From NCBI GenBank assembly GCA_934757275.1, contig CAKVLN010000004.1, positions 124,001-188,000 of the forward strand: a stretch of DNA of 64,000 nt, read 5' to 3'. Position numbers and translations under genes: made by a program. Below, piece by piece: positions 17,492-26,237 of the stretch (positions are counted from its first letter, which is position 1; each line of letters starts with the position of its first letter). Below the pieces are notes generated by a model. The model was not told the DNA's origin, ran no database searches, and was given only the letters and a program-made list of their open reading frames with translations. The stretch comes from an uncultured Candidatus Melainabacteria bacterium (lineage in GTDB: Bacteria; Cyanobacteriota; Vampirovibrionia; Gastranaerophilales; Gastranaerophilaceae).

Positions 17492-18763
17492 ATGGGTAAT
17501 GATATCGAGGCTTTACAAAACATTCTAAAAGAAGACCCTTCAAACTTTCAGGCAAGGAGGGAACTTTCTATTTTGCTGGTTAATAATGGTTTTAATGAAG
17601 AGGCAGAAGGGAATTTGAGGTACTTAATCAAGTACTTCCCAGATGATGCGGAGCTTTATTATAACCTCGGAATTGTATATGAAAAACTTAAAAACTTTGA
17701 GAAGGCTAAAGAGTGTTACCAAAAAGCGGTTGAGATTTCACCACAAGAAGATTTTTATTACAACCTTGGCGATGTGCTGGTTGAACTCAAAGAGTGGGAC
17801 GACGCAATTATCGCATTTCGCAAGGTTCTTGAAACAGATTCAAACGATGGTAACTGCTACTTTAATTTAGGCGTTTGTTATTTTCATAAAGAAGAGAAAA
17901 ATCTTGCAACAGATTGTTTTCAAAAAGCCGTTTCAATTAATCCAAATGATGTTTTTGCCTACTTTTATTTAGGCTATATCTACCAAAATGATGGTTTAAC
18001 AAATTTTGCAATAGAAAGCTACCAAAAAGTGCTTGCGATTTCACCGGATTATAGCTGGGCGTACTTTAATCTAGGCTCAATTGCTTACAAATCTGGTAAC
18101 ATTGAAGAGGCAAAAGAGTACTTAAACAAAACAATTGAATACAATTCAAACGATATTGAAGCATTCAAGTTGCTTACAAAAATTTGCTTGAGCGAAGGAA
18201 ACGCAGAAGAAATTCTTGAAATTCTGCACACAAGACTTGAAAAAGATGCCAATGGTGATTTATACTATTGCCTTGCTCGTGTTTATAAATTTGTTGGCGA
18301 GGCAGAAGAATACTATGACGCTCTAAAATCAGCACTCGCCAATCCTTACACGCTAACCTTCCCTAAAAATGTTGTAAAAAAAGAATTTCAAGCGATTGAA
18401 GAAAAACTCGGACACAACGAGGAAATTGAACCAGAAACAGAAATTCCGCAATACGAAGAAAGTGTCGAAGAAACTGGCGAACAAAGCGTCGATGAAGAGG
18501 TGGAAGAGGACGAAACTTCTGAACCAGATGAGGAATTTGAAGAAGATAGTGACGAAGAGTTCGACGACGAAGAATACGACGACGATGAAGAGGAAGAAGA
18601 AAACGCTGAAGATGACGAGGACGACAATTATAGCGAGTTAGAAGACGCTGAGGCTTCAGATGAAGACGAGGAAGAGTATTCTGAGTATGATGACGAAGAA
18701 GACGAAGAATACAGTGACGACACTGATGAAGATAGCGATGAAACTGGTGATGACGAGGAATAG
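17492..18763 (+). CDS. TPR-repeat protein with long acidic tail
   Basis: Residues 1 to about 260 are consecutive tetratricopeptide repeats (for example Y-Y-N-L-G-I-V-Y-E-K-L-K-N-F-E-K-A, Y-F-N-L-G-V-C-Y, A-Y-F-Y-L-G-Y-I-Y), a scaffold for protein binding. From about residue 310 to 423 the protein becomes almost only Asp and Glu with some Ser and Tyr. No signal peptide, so cytoplasmic. recN starts 3 nt after its stop, so the two are co-transcribed. The binding partner is unknown; the tail could mimic nucleic acid or hold basic proteins, which is a guess. Confidence 0.85.
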   Translation: MGNDIEALQNILKEDPSNFQARRELSILLVNNGFNEEAEGNLRYLIKYFPDDAELYYNLGIVYEKLKNFEKAKECYQKAVEISPQEDFYYNLGDVLVELKEWDDAIIAFRKVLETDSNDGNCYFNLGVCYFHKEEKNLATDCFQKAVSINPNDVFAYFYLGYIYQNDGLTNFAIESYQKVLAISPDYSWAYFNLGSIAYKSGNIEEAKEYLNKTIEYNSNDIEAFKLLTKICLSEGNAEEILEILHTRLEKDANGDLYYCLARVYKFVGEAEEYYDALKSALANPYTLTFPKNVVKKEFQAIEEKLGHNEEIEPETEIPQYEESVEETGEQSVDEEVEEDETSEPDEEFEEDSDEEFDDEEYDDDEEEEENAEDDEDDNYSELEDAEASDEDEEEYSEYDDEEDEEYSDDTDEDSDETGDDEE

Positions 18764-18766
18764 GGT

Positions 18767-20416
18767 ATGTTATCAAAGATTTCAATAAAAAATTACATAT
18801 TAATTGATGCATTAGAAGTAGATTTAGCAGACGGTTTGAATATAATCACAGGTGAAACAGGTGCGGGAAAAAGTATTTTAATTAATGCGATTGATATAGC
18901 ATTTGGTGCAAAAGCTGGAAAAGAAGTTATCAAAACTGGAGCTGACAAAGCAATAATCGAGGTTACTATCTTAAATAAAAAACAAGATTTGACCGCACTT
19001 TTTGAGGAGTACGGAATTGATAATCTTGGAGAAGAAATTATTTTGTCACGAGAAATTACGCAAACCGCCTCTCGCTCAAGAGTAAACGGGTGTTTGGTAA
19101 ATCAAGAATTTATGCGTCATTTTAGAGAACTTTTTTTAGATGTGCATTCTCAGCATCAGACTTATTCTTTTTTACAGCCAAAATTCCATATAGTTTTATT
19201 AGATTCTTACGCAAAAAATACTTGCGGAAAAATGCTTGACGAATACAGAAAAGAGTTTGCTAATTACAAAGATAAAATAGCTAAACTTGAAGAGCTGAAA
19301 AACAGTGCAGACAAGACAGAAGAGCAAATTGATTTTCTAAAATTTCAAGTTAATGAGATTGAAGAAGCGCAAATTCAATCTTCAAGCGAGGACGAAGAGT
19401 TGAACAACGAACTTTCCATTTTAGAAAATGTCGAAAAACTAAAAGACCTTACAGGCTCTTCTTATTGGTCAATTTCTGGCGATGATGGCGCAATTATGGA
19501 CGCTCTTATGCAAATCAAAATGAATTTGTCAAAGGCTTCAGGTATGGACAATTCGTTGGAAGAGGTTGAAAGCAACTTGATTAGTGCGATTGAAACTTTG
19601 AAAGATGTTTCTAGCGAGCTAAGAGAATATTCTTCTCGCTTAGATAATGATGAAGAGCGCATAAATACTATACAAGAGCGACTTTTCTTGCTCGACAAAC
19701 TTAAACGCAAATATGGCGGAAGTTTAGAAAAAGTTATGGAGCAGGGCGAGAAACTTCGTCAAGAATTGGAAGGAATTGAGTTTTCAACTCAAAATATTGA
19801 GGATTTGGAACTTGAAATCTCTAACTTAAAGACAAATCTTGAAAAAATGGCAGAAGAAATTTCAGAAGAGAGAAAAAATTATGCCAAAGTGCTTTCTGCG
19901 CTCATTGTTGAAAAGCTTGAAAAATTGGAACTTCCAAAGGTTAAGTTTGACATCAGTTTTGAGAAAACTGAGCTTACAATTAACGGCTTTGATAAAGTAG
20001 AATTTTTGATTTCTACTAATATTTCAGAAGGCTTAAAACCACTTGCGAAAGTCGCTTCTGGCGGTGAAATTTCAAGAGTTATGCTTGCAATTAAGACAAT
20101 TTTTGCACAATCAGATAATATTGATACTGTGATTTTCGACGAAATCGATACTGGAATTTCTGGAAAAACCTCGCAAGCGGTTGCAGACGAGGTCAAAGAA
20201 CTTTCTAAATATATGCAAATAATCATGATTACTCACCAAGCGATTATTGCGTCAAAATCTGACAAACATTTTTATGTTAAAAAGACACAAGATGGTAAAA
20301 CAAATGTCGATATTTCGGTGCTTGAAGGCGATAAAAAGTTGAAAGCAATTGCTGAACTTGCCGGAGGTGAGGTTACAGAGGAATCTCTAAAATTTGCTCA
20401 AACCTTGATGGCATAG
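18767..20416 (+). CDS. recN: DNA repair protein RecN
   Basis: An SMC-like ATPase acting in double-strand break repair. The 549 residues show the Walker A G-E-T-G-A-G-K-S at 30-37, D-V-H-S-Q-H-Q-T-Y near 124, two central coiled-coil stretches (about 155-215 and 330-375), the ABC signature V-A-S-G-G-E-I-S-R-V-M-L-A and the Walker B V-I-F-D-E-I-D-T-G-I-S-G. The length matches the family. It is directly downstream of the TPR gene. No LexA-type box is seen in front of the operon. Confidence 0.95.
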   Translation: MLSKISIKNYILIDALEVDLADGLNIITGETGAGKSILINAIDIAFGAKAGKEVIKTGADKAIIEVTILNKKQDLTALFEEYGIDNLGEEIILSREITQTASRSRVNGCLVNQEFMRHFRELFLDVHSQHQTYSFLQPKFHIVLLDSYAKNTCGKMLDEYRKEFANYKDKIAKLEELKNSADKTEEQIDFLKFQVNEIEEAQIQSSSEDEELNNELSILENVEKLKDLTGSSYWSISGDDGAIMDALMQIKMNLSKASGMDNSLEEVESNLISAIETLKDVSSELREYSSRLDNDEERINTIQERLFLLDKLKRKYGGSLEKVMEQGEKLRQELEGIEFSTQNIEDLELEISNLKTNLEKMAEEISEERKNYAKVLSALIVEKLEKLELPKVKFDISFEKTELTINGFDKVEFLISTNISEGLKPLAKVASGGEISRVMLAIKTIFAQSDNIDTVIFDEIDTGISGKTSQAVADEVKELSKYMQIIMITHQAIIASKSDKHFYVKKTQDGKTNVDISVLEGDKKLKAIAELAGGEVTEESLKFAQTLMA

Positions 20417-20495
20417 TATTTTAAATCTAGCCTTATTGTATTATTGCTAACTTGTTCTGTTTAAGGTATTCTTAAATAAACTTGAGGAGATGGCA

Positions 20496-21740
20496 ATGAC
20501 GGTTATAGAAAAAATTAACGAAATTAACGAAGCATTAAAAGAAATTTTTGATTTTACACAAACTAATGAAACAATCAAATCTGATTTTACAGAATATTTG
20601 TCAACAATTGGTGCAAGAAATATTTCCTTGAACCAAATGGAAAAAATCTTTTTGCCTTACGTTTTTGAACGTAGAATTGCTGGCAAATCAATACTTGATA
20701 TGTACAAAGAGGAAAAGGGCGCAAATAGTATTATAGACAAGCTTAATGAGGCTCAAGCGTCTATTTTTGAAATCAAAAAAATTCTTAAAAATGGTTTTGA
20801 GTTGTACAATTTGGTTAATGAAAAAACTTATAAAGTGCTTTCACTTACTAAAATGACAAATTTTAGAGGGGTTTATGCTGGTCAATTCATTGTTGGCAGA
20901 ATTTTTGAACTTGATGGAGAATATTATATTATTGAAATTTCAAGCGTACTTTCGCATTCTCAAAAGGAAGAGGCTTATAGATACGCCGTAATGAAATTGG
21001 TTCAAACTCCACGTTTGTTGTATTTGGACAACTCTGAAAAAGAGGCTGAAATTAAAGCAACCATTGACGAAATGTACCAAAAATTCATTAAGACTTTTGA
21101 TAAAGATATAATTTTGACAACTAATAAACACGCTGATGATATAATAGGTGCATTTAATGAAGGCGAAGAAATTGATTTGTCTGACAAGGGTTGCGATATC
21201 ACTGAATACAAGTTTTTCCACGTTAAAGAATTGGATAACAATTATTCAAACTTCTTGGAAAATTCTATGGGCGGTTTTTCTTCGCACAATGAAACTTATG
21301 ATGTTGCAGTAATCTTTGACAAAGAAAATGGACTTTATGCAATTCCTTTCTATGAAACTTTCTGCAAAGTTTTGGAAAACAAAGATAGCGTAGAGAATGC
21401 GAAGGCTTGTGTTGAGTATTTCTTGACAAATGATTCAATTCCAAACACTATATTAGAAAGAGTTTCAACTCAGTATCCAAACTTTATGGAAGTTGTAAAT
21501 GAGTTGATGGAAACGAATTATACATTTGAAGAATTAGTTAAAAATTATAAATCTGATTATTTGAAGAATAAAATTTATTCTTCTGCAACAATTTTGTTCT
21601 GCTCAAATGCGTTCTCACAAATTTTTGATTATATTTCAGAACCAAAACCACAAGCACCTGTTGTTACGGAAAAGGTTGGCAGAAACGACCCTTGCCCTTG
21701 TGGTAGCGGTAAGAAATTCAAGAATTGTTGCGGGAAATAG
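20496..21740 (+). CDS. SEC-C motif protein, otherwise unknown
   Basis: The ATG at 20496 is chosen because GAGGAG lies about 6 nt upstream; the ATG at 20490 touches that site. The last 20 residues are a textbook SEC-C zinc motif ([18 protein letters not shown]). The preceding 390 residues are soluble and helical with a central beta part ([15 protein letters not shown]) and match nothing I recognise. SEC-C motifs bind zinc and often mediate contact with ribosomes or SecB in other proteins. Confidence 0.8.
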   Translation: MTVIEKINEINEALKEIFDFTQTNETIKSDFTEYLSTIGARNISLNQMEKIFLPYVFERRIAGKSILDMYKEEKGANSIIDKLNEAQASIFEIKKILKNGFELYNLVNEKTYKVLSLTKMTNFRGVYAGQFIVGRIFELDGEYYIIEISSVLSHSQKEEAYRYAVMKLVQTPRLLYLDNSEKEAEIKATIDEMYQKFIKTFDKDIILTTNKHADDIIGAFNEGEEIDLSDKGCDITEYKFFHVKELDNNYSNFLENSMGGFSSHNETYDVAVIFDKENGLYAIPFYETFCKVLENKDSVENAKACVEYFLTNDSIPNTILERVSTQYPNFMEVVNELMETNYTFEELVKNYKSDYLKNKIYSSATILFCSNAFSQIFDYISEPKPQAPVVTEKVGRNDPCPCGSGKKFKNCCGK

Positions 21741-21846
21741 GCGAAAGTTTATATTTGTTTAAGACGAACGTTGCAGTTCATGATAATTTTGATAAAAGGA
21801 AAATAGTTATTAAAAGGCTGGATTTCTCGGTCTTAATCAGACCTCA

Positions 21847-21920
21847 AAATGACGCTAACGCCAAACAAGCAAGTTGTGGGTCATTCTGAATGCGATTAGC
21901 ATGAAGAATCCAGCTGATTA
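21847..21920. repeat. GTCATTCTGA...GAAGAATCCAG repeat, copy 1
   Basis: Near-identical to 31959-32032, including GACGCTAACGCCAAACAAGC, GGGTCATTCTGA, TGCGATTAGCA and GAAGAATCCAGCT. Both are in intergenic regions. Confidence 0.7.
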
Positions 21921-21949
21921 GAAACTATATCCGTTTAATCTAAAGTTAA

Positions 21950-22370
21950 TAAAACCCTCCCCCGAGGGAGGGCGTAAACTGCGCTAATTGAACGTCTTTA
22001 GTTCCCTCTCCTTTTATCCCATTTTACATGGAGAGGGTGCCGAAGGCGGGAGAGGGTTTCATTAACTATCACACAACAACCGCACTTCACACCGTGAGCG
22101 TGTGGCGTTTAGCCACGATAGTAAACGTAAGAGTGCAGGCTCTGCCTGCTAGAAAAGAAACAACCGTAAGGTTGTAGGAAACAACGGCGTGCTTTCTCTT
22201 TCTTTTGGTACTTTTGGGGTAAATAAAACTGACTTGTAGTCCCAATACCAGCTTGGAAGTGAAGTGAAAAATCTTTACTTCGCAACAAAAGAGAAAGAAA
22301 AGTACATCAAGATTATAGGGGAAAATTTTGAGGCGCACTCCAAAATTTCCCCTCACCACTCTATACAAAC
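21950..22370. repeat. Hairpin-rich composite repeat block
   Basis: The 689-bp gap 21741-22429 holds no convincing gene. It contains C-rich hairpins (CCCTCCCCCGAGGGAGGG and CCCTCTCC...GGAGAGGG), the core TGCGCTAATTGAACGTC of the GGGAATAAG family, GCAGGC-TCT-GCCTGC (about 22136-22150), CAACC-GTAA-GGTTG (22160-22173), and an inverted pair TTTCTCTTTCTTTTGGTAC / AAAAGAGAAAGAAAAGTAC (22193-22306). It looks like several mobile repeat modules stacked together. Confidence 0.55.
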
Positions 22371-22429
22371 TTTGTCCAATATGTTAATATGAATATAAAG
22401 TATATAACAAGAAGCAACGGGAGCGATAT

Positions 22430-23200
22430 ATGAAAAAGCAAGGCTTTACATTGGCGGAATTTCTTATGACGCTTGGGGTAATCGGTGTTGTGACTGCATT
22501 TTTAATCCCAGCGATAAGCAATGCTATGCCAGACGGAAATAAAACAATGTACCTCAAAACTTATGATACATTATCTGATACAGTTAAAAGTTTGGCGACA
22601 AATTCAAGGATATACACAGTTTGCGATAACACAAACAACGTTGATTGTTCAGCAAACCCACTTTTGAACGTTCAACGCCCAATTATGTCACCACTTAATC
22701 AAGATGCGAGATATCAAGGTCAAGCGAAACTTTGTAACCTGCTTGCTTTGAGTTTTGGTGTAACTACCGATAACACTTCTTGTACTGCTGATGCATACAA
22801 TTATTCTGATAATACTTTTAAAGACAATTTGTCTTTTATAACCAAAAACGGCATGCAATGGAAGGTAGCACAACAAGTTTACTCAATCGCAGATGGAAAT
22901 GCGCAATACCAAACAGATATTTATGTTGATGTAAACGGCAATAAAGGCAATAACTGCTTGTATTCTAATGACTGCCAAAAACCTGATATTTTTAAGTTTA
23001 TGGTAGCTGCAAGTGGTGAAGTCGTTCCTGCTGACCCAATGGGTAGAAAATATTTAGAAACAAGGAGTTCTTTGTTGAAGAAAGACGCAGAAATCGATAA
23101 CCCTGCGATTTTAGCAAGTTTGGAAGAATATAAAACAGGTTTGAGAAATTTTGTATACTCTCCGTGTTTTGGTGATGTTCAAAGTGGTGATGACGATTGA
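22430..23200 (+). CDS. Type IV pilin-like pseudopilin, N-terminal part of a frameshifted gene
   Basis: Begins M-K-K-Q-G-F-T-L-A-E-F-L-M-T-L-G-V-I-G-V-V: a prepilin peptidase site (G-F-T-L-x-E with Glu5 of the mature protein) followed by the hydrophobic N-terminal helix. After that comes a Cys-containing soluble head typical of pilin-like proteins of this lineage. The frame stops at 23200 after S-G-D-D-D, but the pilin head continues in another frame in the next entry. Without the extra T near 23197 the text would read on through D-D-D-S-D-P-N-R-C. No pilus assembly genes are adjacent. Confidence 0.8.
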   Translation: MKKQGFTLAEFLMTLGVIGVVTAFLIPAISNAMPDGNKTMYLKTYDTLSDTVKSLATNSRIYTVCDNTNNVDCSANPLLNVQRPIMSPLNQDARYQGQAKLCNLLALSFGVTTDNTSCTADAYNYSDNTFKDNLSFITKNGMQWKVAQQVYSIADGNAQYQTDIYVDVNGNKGNNCLYSNDCQKPDIFKFMVAASGEVVPADPMGRKYLETRSSLLKKDAEIDNPAILASLEEYKTGLRNFVYSPCFGDVQSGDDD

Positions 23201-23603
23201 TAGTGATCCAAATAGATGTCAAACTGCTCCATCTTTGAACGGCAAACCAGTTATTCGCTCTGATGGATATGTATTTAATTTGAGAAAAACTAACGTTACT
23301 GGCGTATTTGCAGAATGGTTTAATGACTCTTCTGGTAGTTGTACAAATTATAGCAATCAAAAACACTACATGTGGAATCCTGATACTGAAAAGCTTGAAG
23401 AACTTAATGGCATATATCATACATCAAGTATCGGTAGCAATAACGAGATTTATAATAGATTGAAAGATAAGTCAAGAGCTCCATTTAATTATAGGGGTTT
23501 GGAATTAAAAGTTTCTGATTTTGACGGCACTTATGGTCGTGATGATAGTGGAAACATAATGAGCAATAATAGTAATACTATTACAATCGGTGTTCCTAAG
23601 TGA
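23190..23603 (+). pseudogene. C-terminal part of the pseudopilin, out of frame
   Basis: About 137 residues continuing the soluble head (S-D-P-N-R-C-Q-T-A-P-S-L-N-G-K-P-V), ending in N-T-I-T-I-G-V-P-K. Removing one base near 23197 joins it to the preceding frame. It could instead start at its own ATG (23190) and be made as a separate chain by coupling, since it overlaps the first frame by 11 bases. A terminator follows the stop, as for the intact gene. Confidence 0.6.
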
Positions 23604-23625
23604 TTTTGATGAATTTTAATTTTTG

Positions 23626-23661
23626 TACTCGTTAGTTATTTTTAACTAACGAGTATTTTTT
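23626..23661 (+). terminator. Terminator of the pseudopilin gene
   Basis: A 13-bp stem TACTCGTTAGTTA / TAACTAACGAGTA with a T4 loop followed by TTTTTT. Confidence 0.85.
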
Positions 23662-23670
23662 ATTATTCTC

Positions 23671-23720
23671 TTGACAAAGAATAAAAAATGCTTTATTATA
23701 TACCCGTACCCCGTGGGGGT
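23671..23720 (+). promoter_or_regulatory. Strong promoter with CsoR-like operator
   Basis: TTGACA (23671-23676), 17-nt spacer, TATTAT (23694-23699), then ACCCC-GTG-GGGGT (23708-23720), a G/C-tract palindrome of the type bound by CsoR-family repressors. It sits at about the transcription start, an ideal place for repression. Confidence 0.7.
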
Positions 23721-23749
23721 GTTCAATAAAAAAAAGAAAGGCGGTATAT

Positions 23750-24025
23750 ATGAACAAATTACTTACAAGTTTATTAGTTTTATCAGCATCGGTAGTATTG
23801 TCTGGCGCAGTATTTGCTTGTGATTGCGGTTGCAACTGTGGTTGTGATTGTGGTGAAAATTGCAAATGCAAGCAAGAATGTTCAAGCGATTGTACTTGTG
23901 GTTGCAAGGAAGGCAAGAGTTGCGAATGTGCTAAACAAGGTTGCGAATGCAAAAAAGAAACTTGCGGTTGCAATAAAAAACATGTGTTCAAGATTTTTAG
24001 AAAATCTAAATGTGAATGCAAGTAG
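23750..24025 (+). CDS. Secreted cysteine-rich metallothionein-like mini-protein
   Basis: Ninety-one residues. Residues 1-23 form a signal peptide (M-N-K-L-L-T-S-L-L-V-L-S-A-S-V-V-L-S-G-A-V-F-A) with likely cleavage before Cys24; the site only loosely fits a lipobox. The mature part has 20 Cys in 68 residues, mostly as C-x-C pairs (C-D-C-G-C-N-C-G-C-D-C, C-T-C-G-C, C-E-C), ending in a basic H-V-F-K-I-F-R-K-S-K-C-E-C-K tail. Such density of C-x-C strongly suggests soft-metal binding, probably Cu(I), outside the cytoplasmic membrane. GGCGG precedes the ATG. Driven by the CsoR-like promoter and followed by csoR. Not a known metallothionein family that I can name. Confidence 0.85.
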   Translation: MNKLLTSLLVLSASVVLSGAVFACDCGCNCGCDCGENCKCKQECSSDCTCGCKEGKSCECAKQGCECKKETCGCNKKHVFKIFRKSKCECK

Positions 24026-24044
24026 GGTTTGAGGTTATTAAATT

Positions 24045-24204
24045 TATTGTTGGGCAGGTATGCCCAACCGACCCGCCAAATACGCTAATTGAACGCATTC
24101 GACATAAAAAATTATTAAAACGAACTTATTCACTTATTCACCTATTCACTTTCTATCCCCCCACCCCGAAATCAAAGATTTCGACCCTCCCTCAAGGGGC
24201 GGGT
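24045..24204. repeat. Composite of three repeat families
   Basis: TTGTTGGGCAGGTATGCCCA then ACCGAC (24045-24073), then the TACGCTAATTGAACGCATT core and right arm of the GGGAATAAG family variant (to about 24165), then a C-rich hairpin with CGAAATCAAAGATTTCG. It separates the Cys-rich gene from csoR. Confidence 0.6.
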
Positions 24205-24275
24205 AAACCCAACTACTCCTAACAAACGCAGTTCCCACCGCTTCAATTAATAAAAATCAGACAGAAAGGAAAACC

Positions 24276-24551
24276 ATGCACGCAGACAAGAAAAAAATAA
24301 CGAGGCTTTTAAAAACCGCACAAGGTCAAATTGACGGACTTATTAAGATGGTCGAAGAAGACAGATATTGTATCGACATAAGCACTCAAATTCTAGCGAG
24401 CCAATCAATTTTGCGCCGTGTTAATTTTGATATACTAAAAGGTCATTTTGAGCACTGTATTCGTGAATCTCTAATGCAAGATGACGAGGCAGAAAAGGAT
24501 AAAAAAATCAGCGAACTTGTTGCAGTGTTGGATAAAATTCTAAGACAATAG
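24276..24551 (+). CDS. csoR: CsoR-family copper-sensing repressor
   Basis: Ninety-one residues of the all-helical CsoR/RcnR family (T-A-Q-G-Q-I-D-G-L-I-K-M-V-E-E-D-R-Y-C near 14-32). The metal ligands are Cys32, His57 and Cys61, with spacings 25 and 29 that equal the Cu(I) site Cys36-His61-Cys65 of M. tuberculosis CsoR; nickel-sensing RcnR would have His, and sulfur-sensing CstR would lack the His. It should therefore release DNA when Cu(I) binds. AAAGGA precedes the ATG. The likely target is the G-tract operator upstream of the Cys-rich gene. Confidence 0.88.
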   Translation: MHADKKKITRLLKTAQGQIDGLIKMVEEDRYCIDISTQILASQSILRRVNFDILKGHFEHCIRESLMQDDEAEKDKKISELVAVLDKILRQ

Positions 24552-24552
24552 T

Positions 24553-24580
24553 TGGTTATTGGGGCAAAACCCCAACCCAC
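24553..24580. repeat. GGGGC-AAA-ACCCC hairpin
   Basis: GGTTATTGGGGCAAAACCCC is a 4-5 bp G/C hairpin right after csoR; it resembles the GGGCAGGTATGCCC repeats in its TTATTG flank and may act as a weak terminator. Confidence 0.4.
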
Positions 24581-24588
24581 TTTTCTAC

Positions 24589-26088
24589 TTACGCCAAATG
24601 CTTTTTGCTCTTATGCTCCGTAACTTTTGCATTCAACATTGGAAGTAGAATGCCTAAAGTAATTGCAGAGTAGGCAATACCAGCACCTTGCGCCAAATTC
24701 ACCTTCCACATATTCTTCTTAGCAAATTCCTTGCCCTTAGAAGCTATTTCATTATGACTTTTTAGCGTCATGTCTTTAAGCCAGTGTTTTAGACCTTTAC
24801 CTTTTTTTGTATAATTAAATAAATCTTCACCTTTTTTATCCAAGAGATTTGCAACGCCTTTTGCTGCGAAACCACCAAATACAAGCCAGTTAAGGAAGCC
24901 TAAGTAATCTCTTGTCATAGATTCTCTCAATTCTGTTCCGTTATCTGCTGCCATAAATCTTCCTACAATATTTGCAGCGTAAACAGTTTTAATAGCATTT
25001 CCACTTGTAATTGGACCTGTAAATTCAAGTTTTTTGGCGAATTGTTTTGAATTTTTAACTCCCATTACACTTAGCACCATTCCCACCATAAGTGCGCTAG
25101 CACTAAGCTTTTTAAGCCATAACATATTGTCTTTTTTCTTTTCGCCTCTAAAGGTTGAAGTGAAATCAACATCACCAACAAACCCTTTTTTGCCTGTTCT
25201 TTTTTCAGTAATTTTTCTGTTAATAAATTGGTTTGTCAAACCCAAAACGCTTGCACCAGCAATTGCTCCAAATGCTTTTGTTTTGTTCACTTTAGAAATT
25301 CTTTGCAAAATCTTTTTGGCGTCTTTTCCACCATTAACACCAAAAACATCTTTCCCCATATCGTGAGCGTCACGCAAAATATTGTCCAACCTTGCAGACA
25401 ATTTGTTGCCTTTGATATTCAATTCGATATCACGTTCTGCGCCAAGTGCGTTTGTTAGTCGTTTTTCCATTATTGAAAGTACGTTATTTTTGTCGCTTTC
25501 TGCAATATTTTTGTCTTCAATAATTTGGCTCATCGTATTTACAAAACCGTCTTTTGAAGTCAATTTGTTCTGAATATCTTTGTATTTGTTATCCTTCCAC
25601 TCGATATTTTTCCACTTTTCTTCGTCAATCCATTCGATTTTTTTCCAATTAATATCTTTAAATTGATTTATTTTATATCCATCACGTCCAGAAAGATTTT
25701 CAAAAACATTTTGAGAGTATTTTTTTGTGTTACCTTCCCAAGCTGCTTCAAGAGTATCCATAGAATCCTTTGTAAACCAATGATTAGGATTGATTTTTAC
25801 TTCACCTTGATTAGCCATAAATCTTGCAATCCATTTTGCAAAAATTCCAGCAGCAAGACAGTTAATAAAAGTACCACTGATTTCTCTAAAAAAAGTTTCT
25901 GCGCCAGCATACTGGTTACGGTTTTTTGTGTCATAATAAGCTCTTGGAATTACCATTGCACCGACATCTAAGCCGACTGCGTTAACCATTTCATTCATGT
26001 CACAAGTACGCAAAAGTCCTGTCACTGCGCCATCAAGTGGGCCTCTAAAATTTACATTGCTATTTATATTATTATATATTTTCATCAT
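24589..26088 (-). CDS. Multi-pass membrane protein with N-F-R-G tag, unknown
   Basis: Begins M-M-K-I-Y-N-N-I-N-S-N-V-N-F-R-G; AGGGAT lies just upstream, and either of the first two ATGs may be used. Hydrophobic segments occur near residues 75-95, 275-290, 325-345, 395-410 and 465-485, separated by charged Lys-rich stretches; the middle (about 135-260) is soluble. No known family. The gene follows a candidate attenuator: promoter at 26238-26267, a Ser-rich leader peptide, and a terminator hairpin 14 nt ahead of this start. Confidence 0.7.
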   Translation of the reverse strand: MMKIYNNINSNVNFRGPLDGAVTGLLRTCDMNEMVNAVGLDVGAMVIPRAYYDTKNRNQYAGAETFFREISGTFINCLAAGIFAKWIARFMANQGEVKINPNHWFTKDSMDTLEAAWEGNTKKYSQNVFENLSGRDGYKINQFKDINWKKIEWIDEEKWKNIEWKDNKYKDIQNKLTSKDGFVNTMSQIIEDKNIAESDKNNVLSIMEKRLTNALGAERDIELNIKGNKLSARLDNILRDAHDMGKDVFGVNGGKDAKKILQRISKVNKTKAFGAIAGASVLGLTNQFINRKITEKRTGKKGFVGDVDFTSTFRGEKKKDNMLWLKKLSASALMVGMVLSVMGVKNSKQFAKKLEFTGPITSGNAIKTVYAANIVGRFMAADNGTELRESMTRDYLGFLNWLVFGGFAAKGVANLLDKKGEDLFNYTKKGKGLKHWLKDMTLKSHNEIASKGKEFAKKNMWKVNLAQGAGIAYSAITLGILLPMLNAKVTEHKSKKHLA

Positions 26089-26094
26089 TTATCC

Positions 26095-26130
26095 CTATAA
26101 AAAAAGTCTTGTTAAATTAACAAGACTTTT
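26095..26130 (-). terminator. Terminator/attenuator hairpin before the membrane protein gene
   Basis: A 13-bp stem (minus strand AAAAGTCTTGTTA / TAACAAGACTTTT, 3-nt loop) followed by a T-run, ending 7 nt before the ATG region of 26088. It lies between a promoter and the gene it serves, so it may be an attenuator; it can also end the murD-ftsW-murG operon. Confidence 0.7.
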
Positions 26131-26174
26131 CAAAACTTTAACTAACAACCAATTCGCATTAAAATCTTTCCAAG

Positions 26175-26231
26175 TCACGACTGAAACTTAGATGATGAGG
26201 AACTTGAGTTGTTATAATAAAAATTGTTCAT
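26175..26231 (-). CDS. Candidate Ser-rich leader peptide
   Basis: An 18-residue ORF, MNNFYYNNSSSSSSKFQS, with six consecutive Ser codons of four kinds (TCA, AGT, TCC, TCA, TCA, TCT). Its ATG is exactly 6 nt after the -10 box TATACT, matching the leaderless pattern seen elsewhere in this window. A terminator hairpin follows 44 nt after its stop. The layout equals that of attenuator leader peptides. Expression is not proven. Confidence 0.45.
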   Translation of the reverse strand: MNNFYYNNSSSSSSKFQS

Positions 26232-26237
26232 AGGCTT

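Noticed and set aside
18363..18812. Minus-strand poly-Ser and Arg/His-rich ORFs
   Set aside because: Mirror images of the acidic GAA/GAC codons of the TPR protein tail.
22087..22368. Minus-strand 93-residue ORF in the repeat block
   Set aside because: Composed entirely of hairpin repeat modules; probably not coding, though it is long for chance.
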